Positions 8,457 to 17,416 of a DNA stretch of 64,000 bases are shown here, piece after piece. Source of the DNA: Microbispora triticiradicis (GTDB lineage: Bacteria > Actinomycetota > Actinomycetes > Streptosporangiales > Streptosporangiaceae); assembly GCA_003260025.2 (NCBI GenBank), contig QFZU02000010.1, positions 1-64,000 on the forward strand. Reading direction: 5' to 3'. Made by a program: the position numbers and the translations under genes. The notes under the pieces are model-generated. The model searched no databases, was not told the origin of the DNA, and worked only from the letters and a program-made list of their open reading frames with translations. The stretch's first letter is position 1. The number at the start of each line of letters is the position of its first letter.

Positions 8457-9563
8457 TCAGCCGTACAGCAGGTCTCCCTCCGGCGGCCCTGGCGGCGGGC
8501 ACAGCCCGCGGGGGTCGCGTCCGGCCTCCAGGTGCGCGCGCAGCGAGTCCGAGCCCCACAGCAGGTCGAGGAACGGGTCGCAGGCGAAGTCACCCGGATA
8601 CAGGGTGCGCAGCACGTGCAGCAGGGACACCCCGGTCCGCACCGGCGGGAAGGTCTCCCGGTCGGTCACGTGCAGCTGGACCCCCCGCACCGGCACGCCC
8701 GCGTGCCTGCCGGACGCGGGGGTGAACGACGTGTCGCGGAAGCGCACGCCCGGCAGGCCGAGATCGCTCAGCGCGGCGGCGAGCCGCCCGTCCGCGTACG
8801 GTGCGCCGACCAGCTCGAACGGCCGGGTCGTGCCGCGGCCCTCCGCGGCGTTCACGCCCTCCAGCAGCCCGGTGCCGGGGTAGACCAGCGCGGTGTCGAG
8901 GGTCGGCATGTTCGCCGACGGCATCACCCAGGGCAGCCCGGTCCGGTCGAAGTGCCACTCCCGGCGCCAGCCCTCCATCGGCACGACTTCCAGCGCGGCG
9001 CCGGCCGCGCGGTTGACGGACAGCGCGATCTCGCCCGCCGTGAGCCCGTGCCGGAGCGGCAGCGCGGCGCGGCCGACGAAGCTCGCGAAGGCGGGGTCGA
9101 GCACCGGGCCCTCGGCCACCGCGCCGCCGATCGGGTTGGGCCGGTCGAGCACGGTGAACCGCAGCCCGAGGCGGGCCGCCGACCCCATCAGGTCGCACAT
9201 CGTCCACACGTAGGTGTAGAACCGGGCGCCCACGTCGCCCATGTCGAAGACCAGTTCCTGCACGCCGGACGCCGCGACGAGCGCGTCCAGCTCGGCGCCC
9301 GTACGGCCGTAGGTGTCGGCCACGGGCAGGCCGGTGACGGGATCGACGGCGGCGGCCTCGCCGCCGCCCGCCTGCGCCGTGCCGCGCAACCCGTGTTCGG
9401 GGCCGAAAAGCGTGGTCACGCGCGTTCCCGCGGCCAGCAGGGCCGGTGCGGCGGGGGTCAGATCGGGCAGGACTCCGGTGGGGTTGGTGACGAGACCCAC
9501 CCGCTCCCGCCCGGGCCGCGGCGTGGCCGTCAGCCGTTCCAGTCCCGTACGCACGCGATCCAT
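8457..9563 (-). CDS. DUF1343 protein, NamZ-like exo-beta-N-acetylmuramidase
   Basis: Members of this family (NamZ in Bacillus) release terminal MurNAc from peptidoglycan fragments. Recognisable family blocks are GLVTNPTGV near the N-terminus, LFGPEHGLRG, the VFDMGDVGARFYTYVWTM block around residues 105-125, and VLDRPNPIGG shortly after. The ATG at 9563 is chosen over the GTG at 9602 because the longer form would overlap the divergent murQ start. The protein then has 368 residues and no clear signal peptide. It lies opposite to the importer operon and divergent from murQ with 30 bases between starts. MurNAc release, uptake and MurQ processing would form one route (inference from family roles and position). 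Confidence 0.85.
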   Translation of the reverse strand: MDRVRTGLERLTATPRPGRERVGLVTNPTGVLPDLTPAAPALLAAGTRVTTLFGPEHGLRGTAQAGGGEAAAVDPVTGLPVADTYGRTGAELDALVAASGVQELVFDMGDVGARFYTYVWTMCDLMGSAARLGLRFTVLDRPNPIGGAVAEGPVLDPAFASFVGRAALPLRHGLTAGEIALSVNRAAGAALEVVPMEGWRREWHFDRTGLPWVMPSANMPTLDTALVYPGTGLLEGVNAAEGRGTTRPFELVGAPYADGRLAAALSDLGLPGVRFRDTSFTPASGRHAGVPVRGVQLHVTDRETFPPVRTGVSLLHVLRTLYPGDFACDPFLDLLWGSDSLRAHLEAGRDPRGLCPPPGPPEGDLLYG

Positions 9564-9593
9564 CAGTACAAGGCACTCCGAAGCTGAGGAATC

Positions 9594-10496
9594 ATGACGC
9601 ACTCACTCGCCGCTCTCGCCACCGAACAGAGCGATCCCCGCTACAGCGGAATCGACACCCTGCCGACGGAGGAGATCGCGCGCCTGATGAACGCCGCCGA
9701 CGCCGCCGTCCCGGCCGCGGTGGGCCGGGCGGTTCCGGCGATCTCCGCGGCCGTCGACGCGATCGCCGCCCGGATGGCCGGTGGAGGCAGGCTGCTCTAC
9801 GTCGGCGCGGGCACTTCGGGGCGGCTCGCGGTGCTCGACGCCTCGGAGTGCCCGCCGACCTTCGGCACCCACCCCGACCTGGTGCAGGGCATCATCGCGG
9901 GCGGTGAGGCCGCGCTGGTGCGCTCCGTCGAGGGTGCCGAGGACGACGCCGGGGCGGGCGCCGCCGTGATCCGCGACAAGCAGGTCGGCCCGCTCGACTC
10001 CGTCGTCGGGATCTCCGCCAGCGGGCGCGCGCCGTACGTCGTCGGGGCGGTCGAGGAGGCCCGGCGGCGCGGCGCGCTGACGGTGGGCCTGGCCTGCAAC
10101 ACCGGCACCCCGCTCGCCCGGGCCGCCGAACGGGAGATCGAGGTCATCGTGGGGCCGGAGGTCGTCACCGGCTCGACCCGGCTCAAGGCGGGCACGGCCC
10201 AGAAGCTGGTGCTCAACATGATCTCCACGATCACGATGATCAGGTCGGGCCGCACGTACGGGAACTTCATGGTCGACGTCGTGGCCAGCAACTCCAAGCT
10301 CGTCGACCGGGCTGCCCGCATCGTCTCCGACATCACCGGCGCGGACGTGCCGGACGCGCGGGAGGTCCTGGAGGACGCCGGACGCGACGTGAAGACGGCC
10401 GTGGTGATGATCGAGCGCCGAGTCGGGGCCGACGACGCGAGGGCGCTGCTCGCCGCGCACGGCAACCGGCTCGGCCCGGCGCTGCGCGGCGCCTGA
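9594..10496 (+). CDS. murQ: N-acetylmuramic acid 6-phosphate etherase
   Basis: Cleaves the D-lactyl ether of MurNAc-6-phosphate to give GlcNAc-6-phosphate and lactate in wall recycling. The 300-residue protein has the SIS-domain signature GAGTSGRLAVLDASECPPTF, with the catalytic Glu in ASECPP, and a second conserved acidic block, VEGAEDDAGAG. SISASGRAPYVV-like and TGSTRLKAGTAQK segments are as in E. coli MurQ, and a C-terminal helical UBA-like tail ends it. The ATG at 9594 follows GAGGAA. Its neighbours (NamZ-like, GH3, importer, serine hydrolase) match known murQ contexts in bacteria. The kinase that makes the 6-phosphate is not in this window. Confidence 0.95.
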   Translation: MTHSLAALATEQSDPRYSGIDTLPTEEIARLMNAADAAVPAAVGRAVPAISAAVDAIAARMAGGGRLLYVGAGTSGRLAVLDASECPPTFGTHPDLVQGIIAGGEAALVRSVEGAEDDAGAGAAVIRDKQVGPLDSVVGISASGRAPYVVGAVEEARRRGALTVGLACNTGTPLARAAEREIEVIVGPEVVTGSTRLKAGTAQKLVLNMISTITMIRSGRTYGNFMVDVVASNSKLVDRAARIVSDITGADVPDAREVLEDAGRDVKTAVVMIERRVGADDARALLAAHGNRLGPALRGA

Positions 10497-10524
10497 GGAA
10501 CCCGGCGGATCCGGAGGCGACCCG

Positions 10525-11586
10525 ATGTCTTACTTTGTAAAGGCGCGTGGCTCGGTGCTGGAAGAGGTCCTGCGCGCGGCCGTGCCCGAGGTCGCCTCGG
10601 CGGCGGTCGCCGTGATCGCCCTGGACGGGCGCACGGTCGCCGCGGCCGCCGTGGGGGAGGCGGTGCGGTACGCCGGACCCTCCGGAGAACCGCTACCCGA
10701 GCGGCCGGCCGTGGTGACGGACGCGCTCTTCGACATCGCCTCGCTGACCAAGATGTTCACGGCCGCGGTGGTGGTCTCGCTGGCCCAGGAGGGCGCGCTC
10801 GGCCTCGACGAGCCGGTGGCCGCGCGGCTGCCCCGGTTCTACGGGCACCGGCCCGAGATCACCGTACGGCACCTGCTGACGCATTCGGCCGGCCTGCCCG
10901 CGAGCCGCCGGGTGGAGAGGGAGCCGGAGGAGGCCCGCTGGGACCTGGTGCTGTCCACCCCCGCGCAGGGGCCGCCGGGCACGCATCTCTACTCGGACGT
11001 CGGCATGATCACGGCCGGACGGGTGGCGGAGGCCGCCGGCGGCGCGCCGCTGGACGTGCTCGTACGTGAGCGGGTCACCGGGCCGCTCGGGCTCGGCGCC
11101 ACGACGTACGGGCCGGTCGAGCCGGGGCGGGCCGTCGCGACCGAGTTCAAGCGGGAGCGGTGTGCCGGAGGCTGCGTCAGAGGTGAGGTGCACGACGAGA
11201 CGGCCCACGCGCTGGGCGGCGTGACCGGCCACGCCGGGCTGTTCTCCACGGCCGCCGACCTCGTGCGCTTCGGCGAGGCGCTCCGCACCGGCGGCGGCCC
11301 GATCCTCTCGCCCGAGTGGACCGCCGAGATGCTGCGCGACCAGGGCGTTCCGGGCGCCGCCTTCCGGCAGGGGCTCGGGGTGCGGATCGATGACCCGGCC
11401 ATCGTGGGCCCGCTCACCGGCGCGTTCGGCCATTCGGGCTTCACCGGCACGTCGCTGGTGGTCGACCCCGCCCGCCGCCTGACCGTCGTGCTGCTCACCA
11501 ACAACGTCCATCCTCTGCGGGGGCGGCCCGGCATCCGCGACCTGCGGCACGCCATCGCCGCCGAGGCCCTGCGCCTGTCCGGCTGA
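10525..11586 (+). CDS. Serine hydrolase of the beta-lactamase/DD-peptidase fold
   Basis: Class C beta-lactamase-like hydrolase, 353 residues. The active-site SxxK is SLTK (about residues 73-76), the tyrosine motif is YSDVG (about 155), and a terminal HSGFTG block replaces the KTG triad, as is usual in this family. No convincing signal peptide is seen, so it may act in the cytoplasm on muropeptides or amides. Spacing of 28 bases after murQ, with GGAGG before the ATG, suggests co-transcription. Codons 3-7 sit in an A/T-rich patch (TACTTTGTAAAG) unlike the rest of the gene. A role in trimming recycled peptides is an inference; it could equally be an esterase. Confidence 0.8.
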   Translation: MSYFVKARGSVLEEVLRAAVPEVASAAVAVIALDGRTVAAAAVGEAVRYAGPSGEPLPERPAVVTDALFDIASLTKMFTAAVVVSLAQEGALGLDEPVAARLPRFYGHRPEITVRHLLTHSAGLPASRRVEREPEEARWDLVLSTPAQGPPGTHLYSDVGMITAGRVAEAAGGAPLDVLVRERVTGPLGLGATTYGPVEPGRAVATEFKRERCAGGCVRGEVHDETAHALGGVTGHAGLFSTAADLVRFGEALRTGGGPILSPEWTAEMLRDQGVPGAAFRQGLGVRIDDPAIVGPLTGAFGHSGFTGTSLVVDPARRLTVVLLTNNVHPLRGRPGIRDLRHAIAAEALRLSG

Positions 11587-11657
11587 GCAGGCGGACGTTT
11601 AATCCTCCTCGTCTGGGTCAGCGGGAAGATCGATCCGCCTCCAGAGGGAGAGGTACT

Positions 11658-12473
11658 GTGATGACGACCGCGCATCAGACCGGCCGGCGATTGGAAGGCG
11701 CGGCCCGGAGGGCGGCTGACCATCCCGCTCTTGAGAAACTCGCCAAGGTCGGCTTCGCCGCCCGGGGCGTCCTTTACGCGATCATCGGACTGGTCGCGCT
11801 GCAGATCGCCTTCGGCGGCGGCGGGGAGGCCGACAAGAGCAGCGCGCTCCAGATCGTGCGCGACTCGCCCCTGGGCGACCCCCTGCTGTGGATCATGGCC
11901 GTCGGTCTGGCCGCGCTGGTGATCTGGCAGGTCTCCGAAGCCGTCTGGGGCCGGCCCGAGGCCAGGGAGCGCGTGGAGGCCGTGTCCAGGGCCGTCGTCT
12001 ACGCCGCCCTCGTGTACTCGATGGTGGCGCTGCTCACGCGGAACAAGGGCGCCTCCTCGTCCGACAGCCAGTCGGAGGACGCCACCAAGGCGCTGTTCGA
12101 CCTGCCCGCCGGGCAGTTCCTGGTCGGCCTGATGGCTCTCGGCGTGATCGCCCTTGGCGTGTACTGGATCTACGAGGGCTGGACCGAGAAGTTCATGCGC
12201 GACATGCACGTGACCGAGCCCCGCACCCGCGGTGTCGTGGTGAAGCTCGGCAAGGCCGGCTACATCGCCCGCGGCGTCATCGCCCTGGCCGCCGGCGCCC
12301 TGATCGGCCAGGCGGCCCTCACGTACGACCCGGACAAGGCGGCCGGCATCGACGACGCGCTCAAGGCGCTCGCCGACACCCCGGCCGGTCCATGGCTGCT
12401 GGTCGTGGTCGCGATCGGCCTGGTGCTGTTCGCCGTCTACTGCTTCGCGGAGGCCCGCTGGCACCGGGTGTGA
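11658..12473 (+). CDS. DUF1206 membrane protein
   Basis: Integral membrane protein of 271 residues built from three repeats of about 70-85 residues. Each repeat has the pattern K-x-G-[FY]-x-A-R-G followed by two hydrophobic helices, giving six predicted transmembrane segments. That triple repeat is the definition of DUF1206, whose function is unknown. GTG at 11658 and ATG at 11661 are adjacent possible starts; GAGGGAGAGG lies 5-8 bases upstream. It is monocistronic, closed by a strong hairpin. Confidence 0.85.
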   Translation: MMTTAHQTGRRLEGAARRAADHPALEKLAKVGFAARGVLYAIIGLVALQIAFGGGGEADKSSALQIVRDSPLGDPLLWIMAVGLAALVIWQVSEAVWGRPEARERVEAVSRAVVYAALVYSMVALLTRNKGASSSDSQSEDATKALFDLPAGQFLVGLMALGVIALGVYWIYEGWTEKFMRDMHVTEPRTRGVVVKLGKAGYIARGVIALAAGALIGQAALTYDPDKAAGIDDALKALADTPAGPWLLVVVAIGLVLFAVYCFAEARWHRV

Positions 12474-12496
12474 GCGGATTCGCCGGAACACCCTGG

Positions 12497-12530
12497 GGCC
12501 GGCCGCGCGCGGCGAAGCGCGCGGCCGGCC
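12497..12530. terminator. Strong hairpin between convergent genes
   Basis: A perfect 14-base-pair stem (GGCCGGCCGCGCGC and its complement) with a six-base loop lies between the converging ends of the DUF1206 gene and the lipoprotein gene. No T-tract follows, as is common for actinomycete terminators. It could act in both directions. Confidence 0.7.
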
Positions 12531-12574
12531 TCTGCCGTAGCCGCAGGTGACGGGCGGCGCCCTTGGCCGGCCGA

Positions 12575-13747
12575 TCACCCGTCGCGGGGCGGTTCCGCCC
12601 ACCGAGGCGTCCCGGCGCCGTCGACGACCACGAGGCGTCCCGTCTCCGTGTAGCGCGCGGACGACACTCCGGCGGCGCGCACCAGGGTGCGCCCGGCCTG
12701 GTCGACGATCTCCAGGCCCGCCTGGCCGGAAAGCGCGAACTGCCGTCCGGACGGATGAGCCGCCACCTCCACCTCTGCCGGAACGTCACGTGCCCACGTC
12801 TCCCGCCCGGTGGCGTCGACGCCCCGCAGGGCCGTGTGCGCCGTGCCGCCGGCGTCGATCCATCGGGCCAGCAGCACGGCGCCGTCCCGGCCCGCGGCGC
12901 ACTCCCCCACCTGCGGCAGGTCCGAGGTCAGCGGCGCCGGTGTGCCGTGGGCCAGCAGCGTTCCGCGCGGACCGGCCAGGATCGCCGGACCTCGCACGCC
13001 ACCCAGGCAGCCGCCCCAGGCCTCCGCCACCGGCCGGGGCGGACCGCCGGGACGCCACCCACGGCCGTCCCGGCGGAACGCCAGCACGCTCGTTCCGGCG
13101 TGGCCCGGTCCCCGGTAGACGGCCAGGGCCGCCGAGCGGCCGGCGTCCTCCACCCACAGCACGCCGGCCGTGTCGGCCACGTCGACACGCACCCGGGTGC
13201 GGTCGGTGCGGTCCACCCGGATGCGGGCGCCCCGCCCGCCGCGGCCGTCCTCGACGAGGACCGCGTCGGAAGGTCCCCGTACGGCCAGTACGCGCTGCAC
13301 GGGCGCCCGGGCCGGGGCCATCAGGCGGGCCCGCGTCCCGGTCCGCAGCCGGACGCGGTTCGTCCCGTCCCGCCCGGCGGCGGTGATCACCGCGTCCGGG
13401 CACCGGGCGGCGCAGACCACTTCGGCGTCGTTCCGGTAGGCGTCCCGGTCGATCCAGGAGAGTTCGCCGGCGGAGGTGTAACCGCGGTAGGACCTCGTGG
13501 CCGGATCGGCGACGACGGCCCCGCTGGACGACGCGGCCAGGACCACCGCGCCCGGCGCCGCGCCCGGTTCGAGGCCCGCTTCGAGGCCCGGTGCCACGGG
13601 CGCGTGCCCCCGCGGCACGCCCAAGGCCGACGCTTCCCGGGACGGTGTGGCCGGAGCCGCTGGGGGCGCGGGACCGCGGCCGGAGCAGGCGGCCAGCATC
13701 ACCGCCGCGGCCGTGCCCAGGGCGAGCGTCGCGTGGCGCGGGAACAC
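12575..13747 (-). CDS. Putative secreted lipoprotein of unknown function
   Basis: 390 residues with a lipoprotein signal: short charged start, hydrophobic core and LAAC lipobox with Cys near residue 21, then a Pro/Ala/Ser-rich spacer. The rest is mostly short beta-type segments with repeated W/G/D motifs, compatible with a beta-propeller, but no named domain was recognised. The GTG at 13747 is preceded by GGAGG at good spacing. It lies 55 bases downstream of a small secreted protein gene on the same strand and probably shares its transcript. Four cysteines (two in the motif CAARC) may form disulphides. Confidence 0.6.
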   Translation of the reverse strand: MFPRHATLALGTAAAVMLAACSGRGPAPPAAPATPSREASALGVPRGHAPVAPGLEAGLEPGAAPGAVVLAASSSGAVVADPATRSYRGYTSAGELSWIDRDAYRNDAEVVCAARCPDAVITAAGRDGTNRVRLRTGTRARLMAPARAPVQRVLAVRGPSDAVLVEDGRGGRGARIRVDRTDRTRVRVDVADTAGVLWVEDAGRSAALAVYRGPGHAGTSVLAFRRDGRGWRPGGPPRPVAEAWGGCLGGVRGPAILAGPRGTLLAHGTPAPLTSDLPQVGECAAGRDGAVLLARWIDAGGTAHTALRGVDATGRETWARDVPAEVEVAAHPSGRQFALSGQAGLEIVDQAGRTLVRAAGVSSARYTETGRLVVVDGAGTPRWAEPPRDG

Positions 13748-13802
13748 GAATCGGCCCTCCAGGAGGTTCGGCGCCCCGCCCCGCGGGCGGGGCGGCCCGT
13801 GG

Positions 13803-14309
13803 TCAGATGTTCTGGGTGTGGCTGCCGCAGCGGGGGTCGGTGCCCTTCTTGTCGAAGACGGCCTTGAACTCGACGTAGGCCTTCTTGTTCTTCGCCACCT
13901 TGACGCCGCTCCTCGGCACCGGGCGGTAGGCGTTCGCGGACGTCAGCTTCGAGTAGCCCTTGCGGGTGTTGTCCAGCGAGATCCAGGTCCAGTGGATGGT
14001 GTCGTGGCCCGCCGTGTTGTGGTGCTTGACCCGCAGCTCCACGTTGTTCTTGTTGCGGACGCCGCTGCCGCCGATGCTCCAGTCGAAGGAGGTGAAGACG
14101 TGGTAGCGGCTGCTGTTGTGGTAGTAGGCGTTGAAGTTGATGAAGGCGCCCTTGCTGCTGCAGGAGCCGCTCGTCGACGCGGCGCGGGCGGTGGCGGCGT
14201 TCACTCCCGCGGCCGCGCCGGTGCCTGCCCGGGCCGGCGCGGTGAGTCCGGCCAGAGCGGCCAGCAGCCCCGCCGTCGTCGCGACCGCGATGATTCTCGT
14301 GCGTGCCAT
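13803..14309 (-). CDS. Small secreted protein of unknown function
   Basis: 168 residues starting at the ATG at 14309 (GAAGGGG upstream; the longer frame from 14339 would include the ribosome site). A Sec signal peptide with an Ala-rich core and an AxA-type cleavage site (APARA) ends near residue 28. The mature protein is about 130 residues, rich in Asn, Lys, Tyr and Trp, with two cysteines (near the mature N-terminus and in RCGS near the end) that could pair. No family was recognised. It diverges from the SARP-NACHT gene, which may control it (inference). Confidence 0.65.
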   Translation of the reverse strand: MARTRIIAVATTAGLLAALAGLTAPARAGTGAAAGVNAATARAASTSGSCSSKGAFINFNAYYHNSSRYHVFTSFDWSIGGSGVRNKNNVELRVKHHNTAGHDTIHWTWISLDNTRKGYSKLTSANAYRPVPRSGVKVAKNKKAYVEFKAVFDKKGTDPRCGSHTQNI

Positions 14310-14336
14310 TTCGCTTCCCCTTCTTCGCGGGTTGTC

Positions 14337-14364
14337 CATTTACGGAACTGGTCCGAGTGTGCAA
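14337..14364 (-). promoter_or_regulatory. Promoter of the small secreted protein gene
   Basis: On the minus strand TTGCAC (14364-14359) and TAAATG (14342-14337) are 16 bases apart. The predicted start gives a leader of about 20-25 bases with a GAAGGGGAAG ribosome site before the ATG at 14309. Confidence 0.45.
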
Positions 14365-14494
14365 ACCGCTGCGTTAGTGCCGCTTTCATGACGCCTTAGT
14401 GGCTGGTCAGGGCTGTTTGTATGGATCTGCGGCGATCGCGCGTCGGGTGGACGGGCTAGCGTATGTTTCGCAGGGGCATGCCCTGGGAGGTGGC

Positions 14495-17341
14495 GTGACG
14501 GAAGCCGTTGGAAGGGTCCGGTATTCGCTGCTCGGCCCGATGAAAGCGTGGCGGGACGGGGAGGAACTGGATTTGGGCTGGGCCAGGCAGCAGGCGGTTC
14601 TGGCGGTGCTGCTGCTGGAGATGAATCGGCCGGTGTCCGTCACGGCGCTCGTCGACGCGGTGTGGGGCGCCGATCCGCCGCGTAACGCCCGCAGCACCGT
14701 GCAGACATATGTCAGCCGGTTGCGTCGTGTCGTGGAACCGGGCCGGGCGTCGACCGCGCGGAACGCGGTGCTGGTTTCCTCCGACGCCGGCTACCAGGTG
14801 CGCGGCGACCCGTCGGAACTGGACGTCGCGATTTTCGAGCGGCATCTCACGGCGGCGGAGGACCTGCGGGCACAGGGAGACCTCGCGGCGGCTGCCGGGA
14901 AGGTCGACGCGGCGCTGGCCCTGTGGCGGGGTGAGCCCTTCGGCGGCCTTCAGGGCCCCCGGCTGGAGGCCGAGCGACGGAGACTCCATGAGCGGCACGG
15001 TTTCGCCGGGGAACTGCGGGCGACGATCAGAGTCGAACTCGGCCAGAACACGGCGGCCATCGCCGAGCTGACGCGGCTGATCGACGAGTTCCCGCTGCGG
15101 GAACGCCTTCGCGGGCTGTTGATGCTCGCGCTGTACCGGGCGGGCCGTCAGGCGGACGCCCTGACGGCGTTCCACGACGTCCGCCGGCTGCTCGCGGAGG
15201 AGCTGGGCATCGATCCCGGGCCGGAACTGCGGGACCTGCATGAGCGGATCCTGCGCGGAGACAAGGAGCTGGACGGGCCCGCGCCCATGACGGTGCGGCC
15301 CCTCGCCCAGGGACCGGGCGGCGGCCCGGAGCCCGTCGGCCCGGACGGCGCGCATCGCCTGGACCGGGCGGCGCTCGAACTCGCGCTGGGGGTCGCCCAG
15401 CAGTGGACGGCGGAGGCCGCGGCCCGGTACCTGCACCGTCCGGCACCCGTCCGGCTGCGCTGGTCCAGCACGGGCCGGTCGATCGCCGCCACGGCGTCCG
15501 CGGTGCTGGGTGACGACGACGCGACCGGCCGCGACGATCGCGTGGACCTCCGCGGCGACCTGGACGACCTGGTCGACGCGTTCCGGCGGCTCCCGGCACG
15601 TCAGCTGGTCATTCTCGGCGAGCCGGGCGCGGGTAAGACGGTGCTGGCGATCCTGCTCACTCTCGGGCTGCTCCGCACCGCCCGGCCAGGCGAGCCCACA
15701 CCGGTGCTGGTGCCGCTCTCGTCCTGGAGCCCGCGACGCGAGCACCTGCACACCTGGTTCGCCCGCAAGCTGGTCGAGGAATACCCGGGGCTGGCCAACA
15801 AGGCGGCGTACGGACCGGACGCCGCGGCGCGCCTGGTGAGCACGGGACGGGTGCTGCCGGTTCTCGACGGCCTCGACGAAACCCCGCCCGGCCTGCACGC
15901 GGCCGCGATCGACGCCCTCGACGAGGCCGTCGCCGGTGGCCGCCCTCTCGTGGTCACCTGCCGCAGCACCGAGTACGAGAAAGCGGTGCGGCGCGGAGGC
16001 GCCATCCTGGCCAGGGCGGCCGTCGTCGAGATCGAGCCCGTGGAGGCCGAGGACGCCATCGCCTACCTCACCGCACGCCGGCGGCTCGGCGAGGACCGCT
16101 GGGACCCCGTCGCGGAGCATCTGCGGGCACACCCTCGGGGACCGCTGGCCTCCGCGCTGTCCACCCCTCTCATGGTGGACCTCACGCGCACCGCCTACGC
16201 CGACGCCGCCGCCGACCCCACCGAGCTGCTGGACGTCGCCCGCTTCCCCGGCCCGGCCGAGATCGAAGACCACCTTCTCGACGCGTTCCTGCCCGCCGTC
16301 TACCGGCACCATCCGCCGGCGCCGGGCACCAGGCCGCACCCGTCCCCCCGGTACCGGAGCGAACACGCCCTGCGGTGGCTCACCTTCCTCGCCGGTCACC
16401 TGGGGCGCAGGCACACCCACGACTTCGAGTGGTGGCGGCTGGCCGACACCGTTCCGCACCGCACCAGAGGGGTGGTGTTCGGACTTCCACCCGCGGTCCT
16501 GTGCGCACTCACCGGCGGCCTCGCGGCCGGGCCCGTGATCGGGCTCGTCTACGGGCTGTCGTTCGGGCTGGCGGGCGTCGTCGCGAACGCACGTGGCGGG
16601 CGGCCGGGGCCGGTACGCGTCGAGGTCCGGTTCCGCGGCACCGCGAGACGCTTCCTGAGCCGGTTCGCCATCGGCCTCACGATCGGTGTGGCGCTCGGGC
16701 TCGGCTGGGCGCTGCCGTCAGGCCTGACGCTCATGCTCTGCGTGGTCTTCGGCCTGGCGACAGGGTCGCATGTGTGGCTGGACATCCCCGCTGACGCGAC
16801 CCGGGCGTCCAGCCCGTCGGCCATCCTGAGGCAGGACCGCGTCGCCACCCTGTGGTTCGCGCTGTCCATCGCGGTGACACTGGGCCTGTTCTACGCGACG
16901 GCCTACACCTTCAGCCGGGACATCCGGGCGGTTCCGGTCCTCGGCGGCGTCTTCGACCTCGAACTCGCCGTGCCCGCCGGAATCGCGGCGGCGATACTGG
17001 GCCGCTCCCTGTTCGGGCGTCTCGGCAGCGTGACCTACGGGCTCGCGGCCGCCGTGATGGGCGGCCAGGTGATGACGCCGGCCGGCACGCTCGCCACCGG
17101 GCTCGCGGCGGGGGGTGTCTTCGGACTCGCGGTCGGGCTGACCGTGGCGTCGTCCAGAGCCTGGGGGGCGTTCACTGTCGCCCGGATCTGGCTGGCCCTG
17201 ACCGGACGGACACCGCTGCGCCTGATTCGGTTCCTCGACGACGCCCATCGGCGGGGCGTTCTGCGGCAGACGGGAGGGGTGTACGAGTTCCGGCACGCCC
17301 GGCTGCGGGATCACCTGGTCGGCAGGAGCGGTCACGCATGA
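14495..17341 (+). CDS. SARP-type regulator fused to a NACHT NTPase and a C-terminal membrane domain
   Basis: 948 residues. The N-terminal 80-100 residues are an OmpR-like winged helix of the SARP/AfsR type (RYSLLGPM, LLLEMNRPVSV, RSTVQTYVSRLRR). Residues about 100-255 are a bacterial transcriptional activation (BTAD) domain ending in LRERLRGLLMLALYRAGRQADAL and ELGIDPGPELRDLH. A NACHT-type NTPase follows, with Walker A GEPGAGKT near residue 374 and Walker B VLDGLDE near residue 456. From about 660 to 895 there are several hydrophobic, Gly-rich helices, so the protein is probably membrane-tethered. The GTG at 14495 is chosen because GGGAGG lies four bases upstream; the track-style start at 14399 lies before the domain. 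It diverges from a secreted protein gene. Domain calls are firm; the regulated process is unknown. Confidence 0.82.
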   Translation: MTEAVGRVRYSLLGPMKAWRDGEELDLGWARQQAVLAVLLLEMNRPVSVTALVDAVWGADPPRNARSTVQTYVSRLRRVVEPGRASTARNAVLVSSDAGYQVRGDPSELDVAIFERHLTAAEDLRAQGDLAAAAGKVDAALALWRGEPFGGLQGPRLEAERRRLHERHGFAGELRATIRVELGQNTAAIAELTRLIDEFPLRERLRGLLMLALYRAGRQADALTAFHDVRRLLAEELGIDPGPELRDLHERILRGDKELDGPAPMTVRPLAQGPGGGPEPVGPDGAHRLDRAALELALGVAQQWTAEAAARYLHRPAPVRLRWSSTGRSIAATASAVLGDDDATGRDDRVDLRGDLDDLVDAFRRLPARQLVILGEPGAGKTVLAILLTLGLLRTARPGEPTPVLVPLSSWSPRREHLHTWFARKLVEEYPGLANKAAYGPDAAARLVSTGRVLPVLDGLDETPPGLHAAAIDALDEAVAGGRPLVVTCRSTEYEKAVRRGGAILARAAVVEIEPVEAEDAIAYLTARRRLGEDRWDPVAEHLRAHPRGPLASALSTPLMVDLTRTAYADAAADPTELLDVARFPGPAEIEDHLLDAFLPAVYRHHPPAPGTRPHPSPRYRSEHALRWLTFLAGHLGRRHTHDFEWWRLADTVPHRTRGVVFGLPPAVLCALTGGLAAGPVIGLVYGLSFGLAGVVANARGGRPGPVRVEVRFRGTARRFLSRFAIGLTIGVALGLGWALPSGLTLMLCVVFGLATGSHVWLDIPADATRASSPSAILRQDRVATLWFALSIAVTLGLFYATAYTFSRDIRAVPVLGGVFDLELAVPAGIAAAILGRSLFGRLGSVTYGLAAAVMGGQVMTPAGTLATGLAAGGVFGLAVGLTVASSRAWGAFTVARIWLALTGRTPLRLIRFLDDAHRRGVLRQTGGVYEFRHARLRDHLVGRSGHA

Positions 17342-17416
17342 CCGGGACGGAGGCGAGCCACGGCGCCGGAGACGGCCGACGGGCCTTCGCCGGCTCCGCC
17401 GGGCCGGCTTCGCGCG

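Noticed and set aside
14495-17341. NACHT protein as an anti-phage defence system
   Set aside because: The NTPase is attached to SARP/BTAD regulatory domains and a membrane region, with no nuclease, TIR or other effector and no defence neighbours; a regulatory role fits better.
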